From Pararhizobium sp. IMCC21322 (GTDB taxonomy: Bacteria > Pseudomonadota > Alphaproteobacteria > Rhizobiales > GCA-2746425), in assembly GCF_030758295.1 (NCBI RefSeq), contig NZ_CP132335.1, positions 620,001 to 684,000 on the forward strand: 64,000 nt of DNA. Direction: 5' to 3'. The position numbers and the translations under genes are program-made. Shown here piece after piece: positions 1-8,787 of this stretch. Numbering within the stretch: position 1 is the stretch's first letter; each line of letters begins with the position of its first letter. The notes under the pieces were generated by a model. The model did no database searches. It worked only from the letters and a program-made list of their open reading frames with translations, and was not told where the DNA came from.

Positions 1-819
1 GATCAGCCGCGCACCGCCCAGCACGACAGCGGCAATAACTGATAATTCAAGGCCAACCAGCGAGAACGGGTCAGCCATACGGCCCACCGAACCATGAATA
101 ATTCCTGCAAGACCTGCCAGGGCACCAACATAGACATAGACAAAAAACTGAGTGCCTTTGACATTGATACCGAGCCGCCGGGCGCTTTCCAGCGACCCGC
201 CAATGGCATAAATGGATCGTCCTAGCATCGTCTTGTGCAAGATGAACCAGGTCATCAGGATAACGCCAATGAGCGCCACAAGCGCCCAGGGGAACGAGTA
301 GAAACTTCCGGCTTCAGTCGTCCCGCGTGCGATCACACCACGCGAGAAATCCCGCATTTCCGGTGGCAGGGCGGAGATGCGTTGCGAGCCAATAAAGGTC
401 AGCAGAAAGCCGCGAAACATGGATAAAGTGCCCAGCGTCACGATCAACGTTGGCAGTCCGAACACGGCAATAAACACGCCATTGATTGCACCCAGTGCCG
501 CGCCGATGCAAATCGACAGTGCAAAGATCAGCGGCCATGGCATATCCGGCCAGATCGCGAGCGCAAGCACTGAGGCTGAATACATCGCAAAAACAGCAAT
601 TGCGGTAAAACTGACATCAATACCGCCCGAGACAAGAACCAGCATGGCACCAACGGCCAGAATGCCGATGACGATCGATGCGCGCAGCAGATCAGACAAG
701 GTTGTGACGGACAGGAACAGCGGGTCTGACAGCGTTGCGATAATGCAAAACAGGATTATCACGCCTGCGACAAGCGTTTCGTTTCGGGTCAAGAAATCTT
801 TGGAAAACAAGCTACTCAT
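1..819 (-). CDS. CUT2-type sugar ABC transporter permease, partial (C-terminus beyond window)
   Basis: This is an inner-membrane permease of the ribose/AI-2 (CUT2) family; 273 codons are visible and the reading frame runs off the left edge of the window. The translation starts MSSLFSKDFLTRNETLVAG and contains the family-typical stretch LVSGGIDVSFTAIAVF and the cytoplasmic-loop motif GRSIYAIGGSLESARRLGI. Several hydrophobic segments alternate along the visible part. Its ATG overlaps the stop of the upstream ATPase gene (ATGA), so the two are translationally coupled. With the ATPase and binding protein it forms one importer, divergent from a SorC regulator and a catabolic operon. The substrate cannot be read from the sequence. 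Confidence 0.93.
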   Translation of the reverse strand, partial: MSSLFSKDFLTRNETLVAGVIILFCIIATLSDPLFLSVTTLSDLLRASIVIGILAVGAMLVLVSGGIDVSFTAIAVFAMYSASVLALAIWPDMPWPLIFALSICIGAALGAINGVFIAVFGLPTLIVTLGTLSMFRGFLLTFIGSQRISALPPEMRDFSRGVIARGTTEAGSFYSFPWALVALIGVILMTWFILHKTMLGRSIYAIGGSLESARRLGINVKGTQFFVYVYVGALAGLAGIIHGSVGRMADPFSLVGLELSVIAAVVLGGARLI

Positions 820-2315
820 GATGCCAAACTATGGGCTAGCTTTTCTTCGGTCGCTACTTCGCCAGCCAGTTCATCTGTAATTTTACCCTCACGCATGACC
901 AGAATACGATGACAGGTCGCAAGCAGTTCTGGCAGATCGTCAGAGATGACGATGATCCCGATCCCTTCATTTGCCAGTTCCCGTATGATGTCGTGGATAT
1001 CGGCTTTGGAGCCAACATCGACGCCAACACTTGGTCCATTCAAAATCAGCACACGGGGTGTCCGTGACAGCCAGCGCGCCAGCGCAACACGCTGCTGGTT
1101 GCCCCCGGACAGTGACTGGACCGGCGCTTCAATATCGGGTGCCTTGACCTTCAGGCGCTTCAGCCAGTCGGCAGCTTCCGCCACAAGTCCGCCCATGTTC
1201 AGGAACCCGGCAGCGCTCGTATGTTCATCCAGACGGCCGATTGCGACATTGCGCACAATGGATTGGCTCAGGAAAAGTCCTTCAGTCAAACGGTCTTCAG
1301 GCACATACCCGATGCGTGCGTGGGACGCTGCGACAGGATCGCCAATCGGGACAGTGTTTCCGTCAACCGTAATGGTGCCATGGTCGGGTTCGATCAGTCC
1401 AAACAGTGCCTTGGCCAGGGATGTTCGGCCGCTGCCCAAAAGCCCCGTGATCCCGAGCACTTCTCCTGACATAAGCTCAAAATTGATATCGTCGAAGGAG
1501 CCGGTCTTGCCCAGATCGCGCACGCTCATCAGCGTCCGCGCGTCGGCGATAACCGGACTTGGCCGCGCTTCAGGGACATCACGCCCAGTCATGTGGCGGG
1601 TCAGTGATTGGGTATCGAATTCTGATGCGGGACCTTCTGCAACCTTTTCACCATTGCGCAGCACAACAACCTTTTCGCTGACTTCCAGCACTTCGGCCAG
1701 TTTGTGACTGACAAAGATCACGGCAACACCGTCTTCTTTGAGGCGCCGAATGATGCGCAAAAGGGCGGTGACTTCTTTCTCGGTGAGCGCTGTTGTTGGC
1801 TCATCCATAATGATCAGACGCGCTTTTGACGCCAAGGCGCGACAGATGGCGACCAATTGCTTGTGGGCAACAGGTAAATCTTCCACCCGGGCATCCAGAT
1901 CGATTTTCACGCCGACACGATCCAGCGCCTCTTGCGCAATTTTGCGCGCCTTGCCACGTTCAAAGAACCGCTTGCCTCCGGTCAATTGTGTGGAAAAGGC
2001 GATGTTTTCATAAATGGTCAAATTGGGAAAAAGCGAGAAGTCCTGAAAGATGACCATCACACCCGCCGCAGCTGATATCCGCGGATTGAGCACTGATTGC
2101 ACCTTACCGCCTATGCGGATCGTGCCTTCTGTCGCTTGTTCAACGCCGGAAATGATTTTGATCAGTGTGGATTTACCGGAGCCATTCTCGCCTGCAAGGC
2201 AAACGGCTTCTCCGTGATTAACAGTGAAATCCACACCATCCAGGGCGGTTACACCCGCGTAACGTTTTGTGATCCCGGCAAGGTCAATAAACGCATCTGG
2301 ACTTACATCAGACAT
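816..2315 (-). CDS. CUT2-type sugar ABC transporter ATPase with two nucleotide-binding domains
   Basis: This protein of about 499 residues powers the adjacent permease. The N-terminal domain has Walker A GENGSGKST and Walker B LIIMDEPTTALT. The C-terminal domain has the standard signature LSGGNQQRVALARWL, but its Walker A reads GLLGSGRTS (Arg for the usual Lys) and its Walker B reads LILNGPSVGVDVGSK, so the usual Asp-Glu pair is Asn-Gly. A degenerate second site is common in this family, so one functional ATP site per subunit is the likely state. The start is taken at MSDVSPDAF. A longer frame reaches 2387, but it would translate the intergenic hairpin at 2359-2382. No strong ribosome binding site is seen, so the start is moderately sure. 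Confidence 0.93.
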   Translation of the reverse strand: MSDVSPDAFIDLAGITKRYAGVTALDGVDFTVNHGEAVCLAGENGSGKSTLIKIISGVEQATEGTIRIGGKVQSVLNPRISAAAGVMVIFQDFSLFPNLTIYENIAFSTQLTGGKRFFERGKARKIAQEALDRVGVKIDLDARVEDLPVAHKQLVAICRALASKARLIIMDEPTTALTEKEVTALLRIIRRLKEDGVAVIFVSHKLAEVLEVSEKVVVLRNGEKVAEGPASEFDTQSLTRHMTGRDVPEARPSPVIADARTLMSVRDLGKTGSFDDINFELMSGEVLGITGLLGSGRTSLAKALFGLIEPDHGTITVDGNTVPIGDPVAASHARIGYVPEDRLTEGLFLSQSIVRNVAIGRLDEHTSAAGFLNMGGLVAEAADWLKRLKVKAPDIEAPVQSLSGGNQQRVALARWLSRTPRVLILNGPSVGVDVGSKADIHDIIRELANEGIGIIVISDDLPELLATCHRILVMREGKITDELAGEVATEEKLAHSLAS

Positions 2316-2358
2316 GCTGGCCCGTAACTTTTTTTGAGGAGTAATAGTGAAATGCGGT

Positions 2359-2382
2359 CGGGGCAGCCAGACGGCCGCCCCG
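2359..2382 (-). terminator. Intergenic hairpin between binding-protein and ATPase genes
   Basis: Ten-base arms (CGGGGCAGCC on the plus strand, 2359-2368, against GGCCGCCCCG, 2373-2382) pair with one G-U and a four-base loop. There is no T-run. In binding-protein-dependent importers such a hairpin after the first gene usually acts as an mRNA stabiliser or partial terminator, giving more binding protein than membrane components. That role is inferred here. Confidence 0.6.
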
Positions 2383-2396
2383 CGCATTATACATGA

Positions 2397-3383
2397 TCAG
2401 AAAGGATAGTCTGCCATGTTTGCCTTGTTTACGTTCACCCAGGCTGAGCCATAGATAACCTTGCCATCGAGCGTAATATTCTCGTAGCCGGGCAGTCCAA
2501 GATCCATACCGTCAGTGACGGTTCCGCCATCCATAACCATAACTGCAAGTTTGTTCATGGCTTCACCGGCAACTGCAGGATCCCAGAAACCGATGCCGTC
2601 GACAGCACCTGTATCAAGATACTGGCCAGCGATTGACGGCAATGAGGTGCCGAAGATGCATGTGTCATCTTCTTTGCCGCGCTCTTCGATTGCACGGCCA
2701 ATACCTGCCACATCGGTGGAAGCAGACCCCTGCATACCCTTGATATTGGGGAATGCACGCAGAACTTCCTGCGCCTTGGTGTAGGCTTTCTCAGCATCAT
2801 CAGCAGTTTCGTTCTTGTCGCCGACGAGTGTCATGTTTGGATAGTTTGCCTTCTGGTGTGCAATGCCACCATCAACCCACTGATTATGCGTCTGTGAGGT
2901 CAATGAACCAACAAACACTGCATATTCGCCTTCGCCGCCCATGCATGTTGCCAGTTGTTCCATCAGATTGGCACCGAAGTCTTCATTCACGAATGCTTCG
3001 AGATCGTAATTTGTATTTTGCTGAGCTGCAGCTTCGTGCGTGATGACAATGATGCCTGCATCCATTGCGCGTTTGAGCACAGGCTCAAGAGCTTCCGGTG
3101 ACATGGGAACCACAGCAAGCGCATTCACGCCCTGTGCAATCATATCTTCAATCAGGGCAGCCTGCTGCTGTGGATCGGCCTGTGCGGGCCCGACCTGGAA
3201 TGCGTTGTTGCCAGATTCTTCAGCAAACTTTTTAACGCCTTCTTCCATCCGGTTGAACCATTGAATGCCAGCAATCTTTACAACTGTGGCAATGTCTTTG
3301 CCGCCGGTATGGCTGGCGGCAAAACCTGACAATGCCGTTCCAGCTACCAGTGCACTGGCAAGCAGTATCGTACGTTTTTTCAT
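2397..3383 (-). CDS. Periplasmic sugar-binding protein, LsrB/RhaS-like
   Basis: This 328-residue periplasmic-binding protein (Peripla_BP_4 type) starts with a signal peptide, roughly residues 1-22 ([20 protein letters not shown], cleavage near FAA-SH). By eye it aligns along its length with the AI-2 receptor LsrB, for example [28 protein letters not shown] and GIGFWD. The positions that contact AI-2 in LsrB are not kept: the Trp-Asp-Ser-Asp segment reads HEAA and the Asp-Gln pair before NQW reads Thr-His. An AI-2 ligand is therefore unlikely, and another small sugar or deoxysugar is more plausible. A good ribosome binding site (AGGGAGAA) precedes the ATG. It is first in its operon, divergent from the SorC regulator. 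Confidence 0.92.
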   Translation of the reverse strand: MKKRTILLASALVAGTALSGFAASHTGGKDIATVVKIAGIQWFNRMEEGVKKFAEESGNNAFQVGPAQADPQQQAALIEDMIAQGVNALAVVPMSPEALEPVLKRAMDAGIIVITHEAAAQQNTNYDLEAFVNEDFGANLMEQLATCMGGEGEYAVFVGSLTSQTHNQWVDGGIAHQKANYPNMTLVGDKNETADDAEKAYTKAQEVLRAFPNIKGMQGSASTDVAGIGRAIEERGKEDDTCIFGTSLPSIAGQYLDTGAVDGIGFWDPAVAGEAMNKLAVMVMDGGTVTDGMDLGLPGYENITLDGKVIYGSAWVNVNKANMADYPF

Positions 3384-3522
3384 AGTAATTTCTCCCTTAA
3401 TCCGCCGCAGCGGACTGAATTTCTCAGGACCCGAAAATACGGTGCCTCACCTCCAGCAGCTATCGTGTTGCGTATCTTTTACAAAATCAGCGTGCGGTGC
3501 TGAAACGCCGCTTTGCAACACT

Positions 3523-3539
3523 TGTGCATTGACTGCACA
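3523..3539. promoter_or_regulatory. Candidate operator: inverted repeat in divergent promoter region
   Basis: TGTGCA (3523-3528) and TGCACA (3534-3539) form perfect six-base arms around a five-base spacer. They lie in the 229-base gap between the binding-protein gene and the SorC regulator gene. A further palindrome CACATGTG sits at 3537-3544. The position and symmetry fit an operator for the neighbouring SorC regulator. This is inference. Confidence 0.35.
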
Positions 3540-3612
3540 CATGTGACTATATAACGAAGAAAGGCGCGGTCAAGGCATTTATGAGGATCGGGCAGGGAGG
3601 TAAAAATCCGAC

Positions 3613-4587
3613 ATGTATGCAGGCAAGCGTCAGGCAGATAACGAAATAGCGCAGGCGGCGTGGCTCTACTATGTTGGAAATTTGAGCCAGCAGGAAGTCA
3701 GCGAACATCTCGGCATTTCACGCTTCAAGGTGTTGCGTATGCTGGCTGATGCGCGCGAGCAGGGACTGGTGCGCATATCGGTGGAACACCGCACATCCCG
3801 TACTCTTGCATTGGCCGACCGGCTGGCTGAGGCCTTTGATTTGAGCGAGGTGCAAGTTGCGCCCGTGCCAAGTGATGTTCTGGATGACAGCTATAGCCGC
3901 GCCGCAGTGGGCATGCTGGCAGCAGGCTATCTGGCGCGCATCGCTGCAACCGAAACCCCGGTAACGGTGGGCGTCGGTTGGGGCCGCACGCTGTCCGCGA
4001 TGGCCGATAATGTAACGGCGGTCACAAACCAGAATCTTACCTTTGTATCGCTCATGGGGTCTGTCACCCACGCAACCCATACAGCCCCTGGCGACGTTTG
4101 TGTGCGCCTGGCTGCGCAAACCGGCGGGCGGGCTCTGTTACTGCCAGCGCCGTTTGTCACCGACAGTGCCAGCGCCTGCGAAATGGTCATGTCACAGCGT
4201 CTGGTTGCCGAAGCGCTCACCGTTGCGCGCAAGGCGGATCACGCATTGATGAGTATTGGCGAATGCCGTGAAGGTGCGATCCTGTTCGAGAGCGGAATTT
4301 TCAGTGAGGAACAACTCCAGCAATTGCTGGACGCTGATGTGGTTGGCGATTGCTGCGGCGTTTTTTTCAAGGCCGACGGATCTGTCGCTGACATTGAATT
4401 AAACCGCAGCACGCCTTGCGTGAAACCACAGGAATTCACCGGCATGGATGCTGTTATCCTGGCCAGCGGCAAAGGCAAATGCGCAGCAACACTGGCGGTC
4501 TTGCGCGGAGGGTTTGTCAACCGCTTGATGGTGGATGAAGCGCTGGCGGTATTGTTATTGGAAAACGTCGAAGCAGGAATGAATTGA
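3613..4587 (+). CDS. SorC-family sugar-responsive transcriptional regulator
   Basis: This 324-residue regulator has an N-terminal helix-turn-helix (about residues 25-50, LSQQEVSEHLGISRFKVLRM) followed by the SorC/DeoR-like sugar-binding domain. Family hallmarks include VGVGWGRTLSAMAD, the C-terminal GCCGVFFKADG-like stretch and AVILASGKGK. SorC proteins (including LsrR) bind a phosphorylated sugar and usually control the adjacent operons. A GGGAGG sequence lies about 12 bases before the ATG. The gene leads a rightward operon, with its stop overlapping the next start, and diverges from the CUT2 importer, so it probably controls both. Confidence 0.92.
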   Translation: MYAGKRQADNEIAQAAWLYYVGNLSQQEVSEHLGISRFKVLRMLADAREQGLVRISVEHRTSRTLALADRLAEAFDLSEVQVAPVPSDVLDDSYSRAAVGMLAAGYLARIAATETPVTVGVGWGRTLSAMADNVTAVTNQNLTFVSLMGSVTHATHTAPGDVCVRLAAQTGGRALLLPAPFVTDSASACEMVMSQRLVAEALTVARKADHALMSIGECREGAILFESGIFSEEQLQQLLDADVVGDCCGVFFKADGSVADIELNRSTPCVKPQEFTGMDAVILASGKGKCAATLAVLRGGFVNRLMVDEALAVLLLENVEAGMN

Positions 4588-5435
4588 TGGAAGGTTTTGG
4601 CGTGCATACCAGCATGTGGACGATGTCGTGGGACCGTCCGGGATGCGAGAAGGCGGTTGCGAAGGCGGCATCCTACGGTATGGATTTTCTGGAAATTGCC
4701 CTTCTTGATCCCCCATCGGTGGATGCTGAACACAGTCGCAAGACGCTTGAGGCGCATCACATGCGCTCGGTCTGTTCTCTGGGTCTTCCGCAAGAGGTAT
4801 GGGCCTCTCACAACCCCGACGGGGCCGTTGATTTCCTCAAAATCGCGCTTGATAAATGCGCCGCGATGGGCTGCGAAGCCCTGTCTGGTGTCGTCTATGG
4901 CGGCATTGGCGAACGCAGTGGAAAGCCGCCAACCCAACAAGAGTTGGACAATGTTGCCGACGCGCTGACGCGTGCTGCAGCCTACGCCAGAACCCACGGC
5001 CTCCTGTTTGGTATTGAGCCGGTCAATCGCTATGAAACGCATCTCATAAACACCGGTTGGCAGGCGGTCGACATGATCGAGCGCATCGGTGCGGACAATA
5101 TGTTCGTGCATCTGGATACCTACCACATGAACATCGAGGAAAAAGGCATTGGGCAGGGTGTCATCGATGCGCGCGAGCATCTGAAATACATCCACCTTTC
5201 AGAATCTGATCGCGGCACACCGGGTGCCGGCACGATTGGTTGGGATGAGATTTTCGCGGCTCTGCGGGCAATCGATTTCAAGGGCGGACTGGCGATGGAA
5301 AGCTTTATCGACATGCCGCCGGAAATGGCTTTCGGGCTGTCGGTCTGGCGGCCGGTCGCATCGGGCGAAGCCGAAGTAATGGAAAACGGTCTGCCGTTTC
5401 TACGTAACAAAGCAAGGCAATACGGATTGATATGA
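4587..5435 (+). CDS. Sugar phosphate isomerase/epimerase (ketose 3-epimerase-like)
   Basis: This 282-residue TIM-barrel protein is of the xylose-isomerase-like (AP endonuclease 2) family, closest in pattern to D-tagatose/D-psicose 3-epimerases. The four expected metal ligands can be placed: Glu144 (FGIEPVNRYE), Asp177 (VHLDTYHMNIEE), His203 (YIHLSES) and Glu238 (GLAMESFID). Their spacing matches the known epimerases almost exactly. ATG 4587 is chosen because it overlaps the regulator stop as TGATG; a TTG three bases upstream also exists. The next gene starts inside its stop (ATGA). It probably epimerises a ketose before phosphorylation or cleavage. The substrate is unknown. Confidence 0.88.
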   Translation: MEGFGVHTSMWTMSWDRPGCEKAVAKAASYGMDFLEIALLDPPSVDAEHSRKTLEAHHMRSVCSLGLPQEVWASHNPDGAVDFLKIALDKCAAMGCEALSGVVYGGIGERSGKPPTQQELDNVADALTRAAAYARTHGLLFGIEPVNRYETHLINTGWQAVDMIERIGADNMFVHLDTYHMNIEEKGIGQGVIDAREHLKYIHLSESDRGTPGAGTIGWDEIFAALRAIDFKGGLAMESFIDMPPEMAFGLSVWRPVASGEAEVMENGLPFLRNKARQYGLI

Positions 5436-6472
5436 TAGATGCCAATAACGAAGCTGCGGGCAAAAATTCTTTGTTGGCTGATTTTTATCGTGAGATGCGC
5501 CGCGTGCGCACCTTTGAAGAGCGTGTCGGCGAATTGTTTGTGCGCGGACAATCGGCAGGCTCAATGCTGCATTTGTCGATTGGCGAAGAAAGTGCGGCGG
5601 TCGGTGTTTGCGCAAATATGCGTGACGGCGACACGTTCACAACCCACCATCGTGGCCATGGCATTTTTCTGGCGCGCGGGGCGGATCCAGCGCGCATGAT
5701 GGCGGAAATTGCCGGCAAGGAAGCCGGTTATTGCCACGGCAAGGGTGGCTCAATGCACATCGCGGATATGGGCCTTGGCCATTTGGGTGCCAATGCGATT
5801 GTCGGTGGCGGTATTCCTGCGGTGGTTGGTGCAGGTCTTGCGGCGCGCAATCGCAAAACAAATGCCGTTTCATTTGCCTTTTTTGGCGATGGCGCGACGG
5901 GCCAGGGCATCCTCTATGAAAGCATGAACATGGCCGCCCTTTGGAAGCTGCCCGTCATGTTTGTCTGTATCAACAATCAGTATGGCATGGGCACGCGCAT
6001 CGATCAGGCAACTGCAAATCCCAACCTTCATGAACGTGCCGAGGCATTCGGACTTGCCGCACGCACCGTTGATGGGTTGGATGTTGAAGATGTGAACGAG
6101 GCCGCAGCCGAATTAATCGCAGGTGCACGGGCCGGTCAGCCCGCATTTTTGGTCATCGATTGTTATCGTTTCTACGGCCACGCCCGCAAGGATAAATCGC
6201 CGTATCGCGACGAGACTGAGGAAGCCGAAGGACGCATGAAGGATCCGGTCACGCGCGCGCGTGAAAAACTCATTGCGTCCGGCATGATGAGTGAAGACGC
6301 ACTCGACGCATTGGACGCCGAAATTGCAACGGAAATGGACGCAACCATCGATTTCTCCATAGCTGAAAAAGAACCTCAACTGAACTCGATGTACCGCGAT
6401 GTCTACGCGCCGGGAGAACCGGAGCCTGAACCGGTGCGCACCCGGCTTGAACGTGTTTTGGCGCGGGAGTAG
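5432..6472 (+). CDS. Thiamine-diphosphate dehydrogenase E1 alpha subunit (acetoin/pyruvate dehydrogenase type)
   Basis: This 346-residue E1 alpha subunit belongs to the acetoin/pyruvate/branched-chain 2-oxoacid dehydrogenase family. The thiamine-diphosphate motif is complete: it begins GDGATGQG and ends VCINN, about 30 residues in total. Other family landmarks are HHRGHGIFLARG, the CHGKGGSMHIAD segment and the phosphorylation-loop equivalent YRFYGHARKDKSPYR. With the following beta subunit it would decarboxylate a 2-oxoacid or cleave an acyloin and pass the acyl group to lipoate on E2. Genes for E1alpha, E1beta and a hydrolase-containing E2 in this order are typical of acetoin dehydrogenase (aco) clusters. 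The sugar-pathway setting points to another substrate. Confidence 0.92.
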   Translation: MIDANNEAAGKNSLLADFYREMRRVRTFEERVGELFVRGQSAGSMLHLSIGEESAAVGVCANMRDGDTFTTHHRGHGIFLARGADPARMMAEIAGKEAGYCHGKGGSMHIADMGLGHLGANAIVGGGIPAVVGAGLAARNRKTNAVSFAFFGDGATGQGILYESMNMAALWKLPVMFVCINNQYGMGTRIDQATANPNLHERAEAFGLAARTVDGLDVEDVNEAAAELIAGARAGQPAFLVIDCYRFYGHARKDKSPYRDETEEAEGRMKDPVTRAREKLIASGMMSEDALDALDAEIATEMDATIDFSIAEKEPQLNSMYRDVYAPGEPEPEPVRTRLERVLARE

Positions 6473-6477
6473 GGGCT

Positions 6478-7461
6478 ATGGCACAGATCGAAACCAATTA
6501 TCGCGACGCTTTGCGTCTTGCCCTGACAGAAACAATGCAAGAGGACGACAATGTCATCATCATGGGTGAAGAGGTTGGCCGCTATGGCGGTGCCTACGGC
6601 GTTACCAAAGGACTGATAGATGAATTTGGCGAGAACAGGGTCATTGATACGCCCATCTCCGAGGCGGCGATTGTCGGTGCTGCGGTCGGCGCTGCAATGG
6701 CCGGGCTGCGCCCTGTGGCCGAGCTTATGTATGTTGATTTCATCGGCATGACGATGGATCAGCTTGCCAATCAGGCGGCCAAAATCCGTTATATGTTTGG
6801 CGGGCAGATCGGTGTTCCCATGGTTCTGCGCACCCAGGGCGGCACGGGCCGTTCGGCAGGCGCGCAACACAGCCAGAGCCTTGAAGCCTATGTCATGCAC
6901 ACGCCGGGGCTACGGCTTGCAATGCCGTCAACCGTCGATGATGCCTATCATTTGCTGCGCCAGGCCCTGAAGCAGCCAGACCCGGTTGTGTTTATCGAAC
7001 ACAAAGGGCTTTACACAATGAAAGGTACATTGGACACCGATGTGGAGCCCGTCGGTTGGGGCAAGGCGCGGGTGATGCGCGAAGGTGCGGATATTGTCAT
7101 CGTCAGCTATTCGCGACAGCTCCATCATGCACTTGCAGCCGCTGAAACCCTTGCCAAGGAAAATGGTATTCAGGCGGCAGTTGTTGATTTGCGGACACTT
7201 AATCCACTGGATTTTGATACCATCCGTCCGCTTGTGGAACAGGCGGGGCGTGCCATGGTCGTCTCAGAAGGCACGATGACCTCCGGTGTTGCTGCAGAGC
7301 TTGCAGCGCGCATCACCGAAGAATGTTTCGATTTCCTTGAAGACCCGGTCGTGAGGGTGGCCGGTGAAGACATTCCGATATCCGTGTCTCCGCTCCTGGA
7401 AAAGCATTCGGTACCGACGCCTGAATTTATCACTGACGCCGTGCGGATGATGCTGAAATGA
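6478..7461 (+). CDS. Thiamine-diphosphate dehydrogenase E1 beta subunit (acetoin/pyruvate dehydrogenase type)
   Basis: This 327-residue E1 beta subunit is the partner of the alpha subunit encoded just upstream. It starts five bases after that gene, with a GGGAG sequence inside the alpha stop region. Typical motifs include IIMGEEVGRYGGAYGVTKGL, DTPISEAAIVGAAVGAAMAG and LRTQGGTGRSAGAQHSQSLE (substrate and cofactor pocket), and a C-terminal transketolase domain with the LNPLDFDTI and VVSEG stretches. The length is normal for AcoB/PdhB. Its stop overlaps the E2 start (ATGA). The three dehydrogenase genes are surely one transcription unit. The E3 subunit is not in the window and would have to be shared with another complex. 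Confidence 0.92.
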   Translation: MAQIETNYRDALRLALTETMQEDDNVIIMGEEVGRYGGAYGVTKGLIDEFGENRVIDTPISEAAIVGAAVGAAMAGLRPVAELMYVDFIGMTMDQLANQAAKIRYMFGGQIGVPMVLRTQGGTGRSAGAQHSQSLEAYVMHTPGLRLAMPSTVDDAYHLLRQALKQPDPVVFIEHKGLYTMKGTLDTDVEPVGWGKARVMREGADIVIVSYSRQLHHALAAAETLAKENGIQAAVVDLRTLNPLDFDTIRPLVEQAGRAMVVSEGTMTSGVAAELAARITEECFDFLEDPVVRVAGEDIPISVSPLLEKHSVPTPEFITDAVRMMLK

Positions 7462-8729
7462 ACGCGGTGACACAGGTCAAATTGCCGATGCCTCGCCTTG
7501 GCGAGACGATGGAACAGGGCACAATTTCAAATTGGCTGATCAAACCCGGCGATGATTTCGCGCGGGGCGACCCGTTGCTGGAACTGGAAACCGACAAGAC
7601 GCTTGTGGAATATCCAGCGCTCGGCTCCGGCAAATTGATCGAAACATTGGTCGGGCCCGGCGATGTCGTGGATGTGGGCGCACCCATCGCCATCATAGAA
7701 ACACCGGATATGTGGGACAGTGTCGCTGATACGCCAGAATCTCCAGAAGCACCAGAAGCGGCAGAAGCGCCAGAGACAGCAGCTCCGATAGACAAACCTT
7801 CAACGCTCAGCACAGTGCCAGATCGCGAAATTGCTGGCGTGCGGGCAACGCCGCTGGCACGGCGTCTGGCGCGCAAGGGCGGTGTTGATCTTGCTGATGT
7901 TAAAGGAACAGGTCGACGTGGGCGCGTCGAAGCGCGGGATGTTGAATCTCATCTTGAGACCGGCGCATCTTCATTGTCGTCTGCCCGGATCAACCGCACC
8001 GGCGCAAACGATCTGAGCACTGTAATATTCATTCACGGTTTTGCCGGCCTTGGTTCCAACTGGGCCGCGTTGCGCGCAAGCCTGCAGAAAACCGGCCCGC
8101 AAAAAACCGGCCTGAAGACGATCGCACCCGACATGCCGGGCCACGGGCAAAACAGTGCAGAGGCAAACGGCGTTGAGGATTGTATCTCATGGCTCGAAAC
8201 ATTGCTGAACGAGCAAGACGGACCCGTGCATCTTGTCGGACATTCGCTCGGCGCACATGTTGCCACTCTTGCCGCGGGCCGTGCGCGTTCAAAAGTTGGC
8301 CGTTTGACATTAGTTGCACCAGCTGGATGTGGTCATGAAATCAATGGCGACTTCCTGCATGGCATGGCACACGCCCATTCGGCAGGCGAATTGGCGCATC
8401 TGCTTCGCCTGCTTGGTCCAAAGGCTTCGAAATTGCCGGCGGATGCCATCGAAACCATGTCGAATGAACTGGCCAAAGGCCGTTTGATCACGCTGGCCGA
8501 TGCGGTCGCGCGCGGCAATATGCAGTGCATTGACACAATTTCGGCAGCCGGTGAGCTGAGCCAGAACATACCGGTCACAGCAATCTTTGGGGTCGCTGAT
8601 ATGATTATTCCCAAAGAGCATATGTTTAATATGCCACCACGGGTCAGCTCGCATATCGTTCGCACAGGACACATGCCGCAATGGGATTCACCAGCCCTGC
8701 TGGAAAAATTGATCCTGCAGACTAGCTGA
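7458..8729 (+). CDS. E2-like protein: lipoyl domain, E1/E3-binding domain and alpha/beta-hydrolase domain (AcoC-like)
   Basis: This is a 423-residue three-part protein. Residues 1-80 form a lipoyl domain with the lipoylation site Lys47 in LETDKTLVEY. Residues about 130-165 look like a peripheral subunit-binding domain (RATPLARRLARKGGVDL, GTGRRGRVEARDV). From about 190 to the end it is an alpha/beta-hydrolase with FIHGFAGLGSNW, the nucleophile elbow GHSLGAH and a C-terminal His in GHMPQWD. The usual 2-oxoacid-dehydrogenase acyltransferase core is absent, as in acetoin dehydrogenase AcoC, where the hydrolase-fold domain replaces it. A Pro/Glu/Ala-rich linker (about 95-115) follows the lipoyl domain. 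It completes the E1 pair encoded upstream. Confidence 0.9.
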   Translation: MNAVTQVKLPMPRLGETMEQGTISNWLIKPGDDFARGDPLLELETDKTLVEYPALGSGKLIETLVGPGDVVDVGAPIAIIETPDMWDSVADTPESPEAPEAAEAPETAAPIDKPSTLSTVPDREIAGVRATPLARRLARKGGVDLADVKGTGRRGRVEARDVESHLETGASSLSSARINRTGANDLSTVIFIHGFAGLGSNWAALRASLQKTGPQKTGLKTIAPDMPGHGQNSAEANGVEDCISWLETLLNEQDGPVHLVGHSLGAHVATLAAGRARSKVGRLTLVAPAGCGHEINGDFLHGMAHAHSAGELAHLLRLLGPKASKLPADAIETMSNELAKGRLITLADAVARGNMQCIDTISAAGELSQNIPVTAIFGVADMIIPKEHMFNMPPRVSSHIVRTGHMPQWDSPALLEKLILQTS

Positions 8730-8787
8730 CTGACTAACTTATTGACTGGCTAACTGACGTGGCCGCTATCTATTGGGAGGAAAACAG

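Noticed and set aside
8730-8787. Short GACT/GCTAA tetramer-rich repeats between the E2 and kinase genes
   Set aside because: They are irregular and short, do not form a clear stem and have no array structure; probably simple sequence in a spacer.
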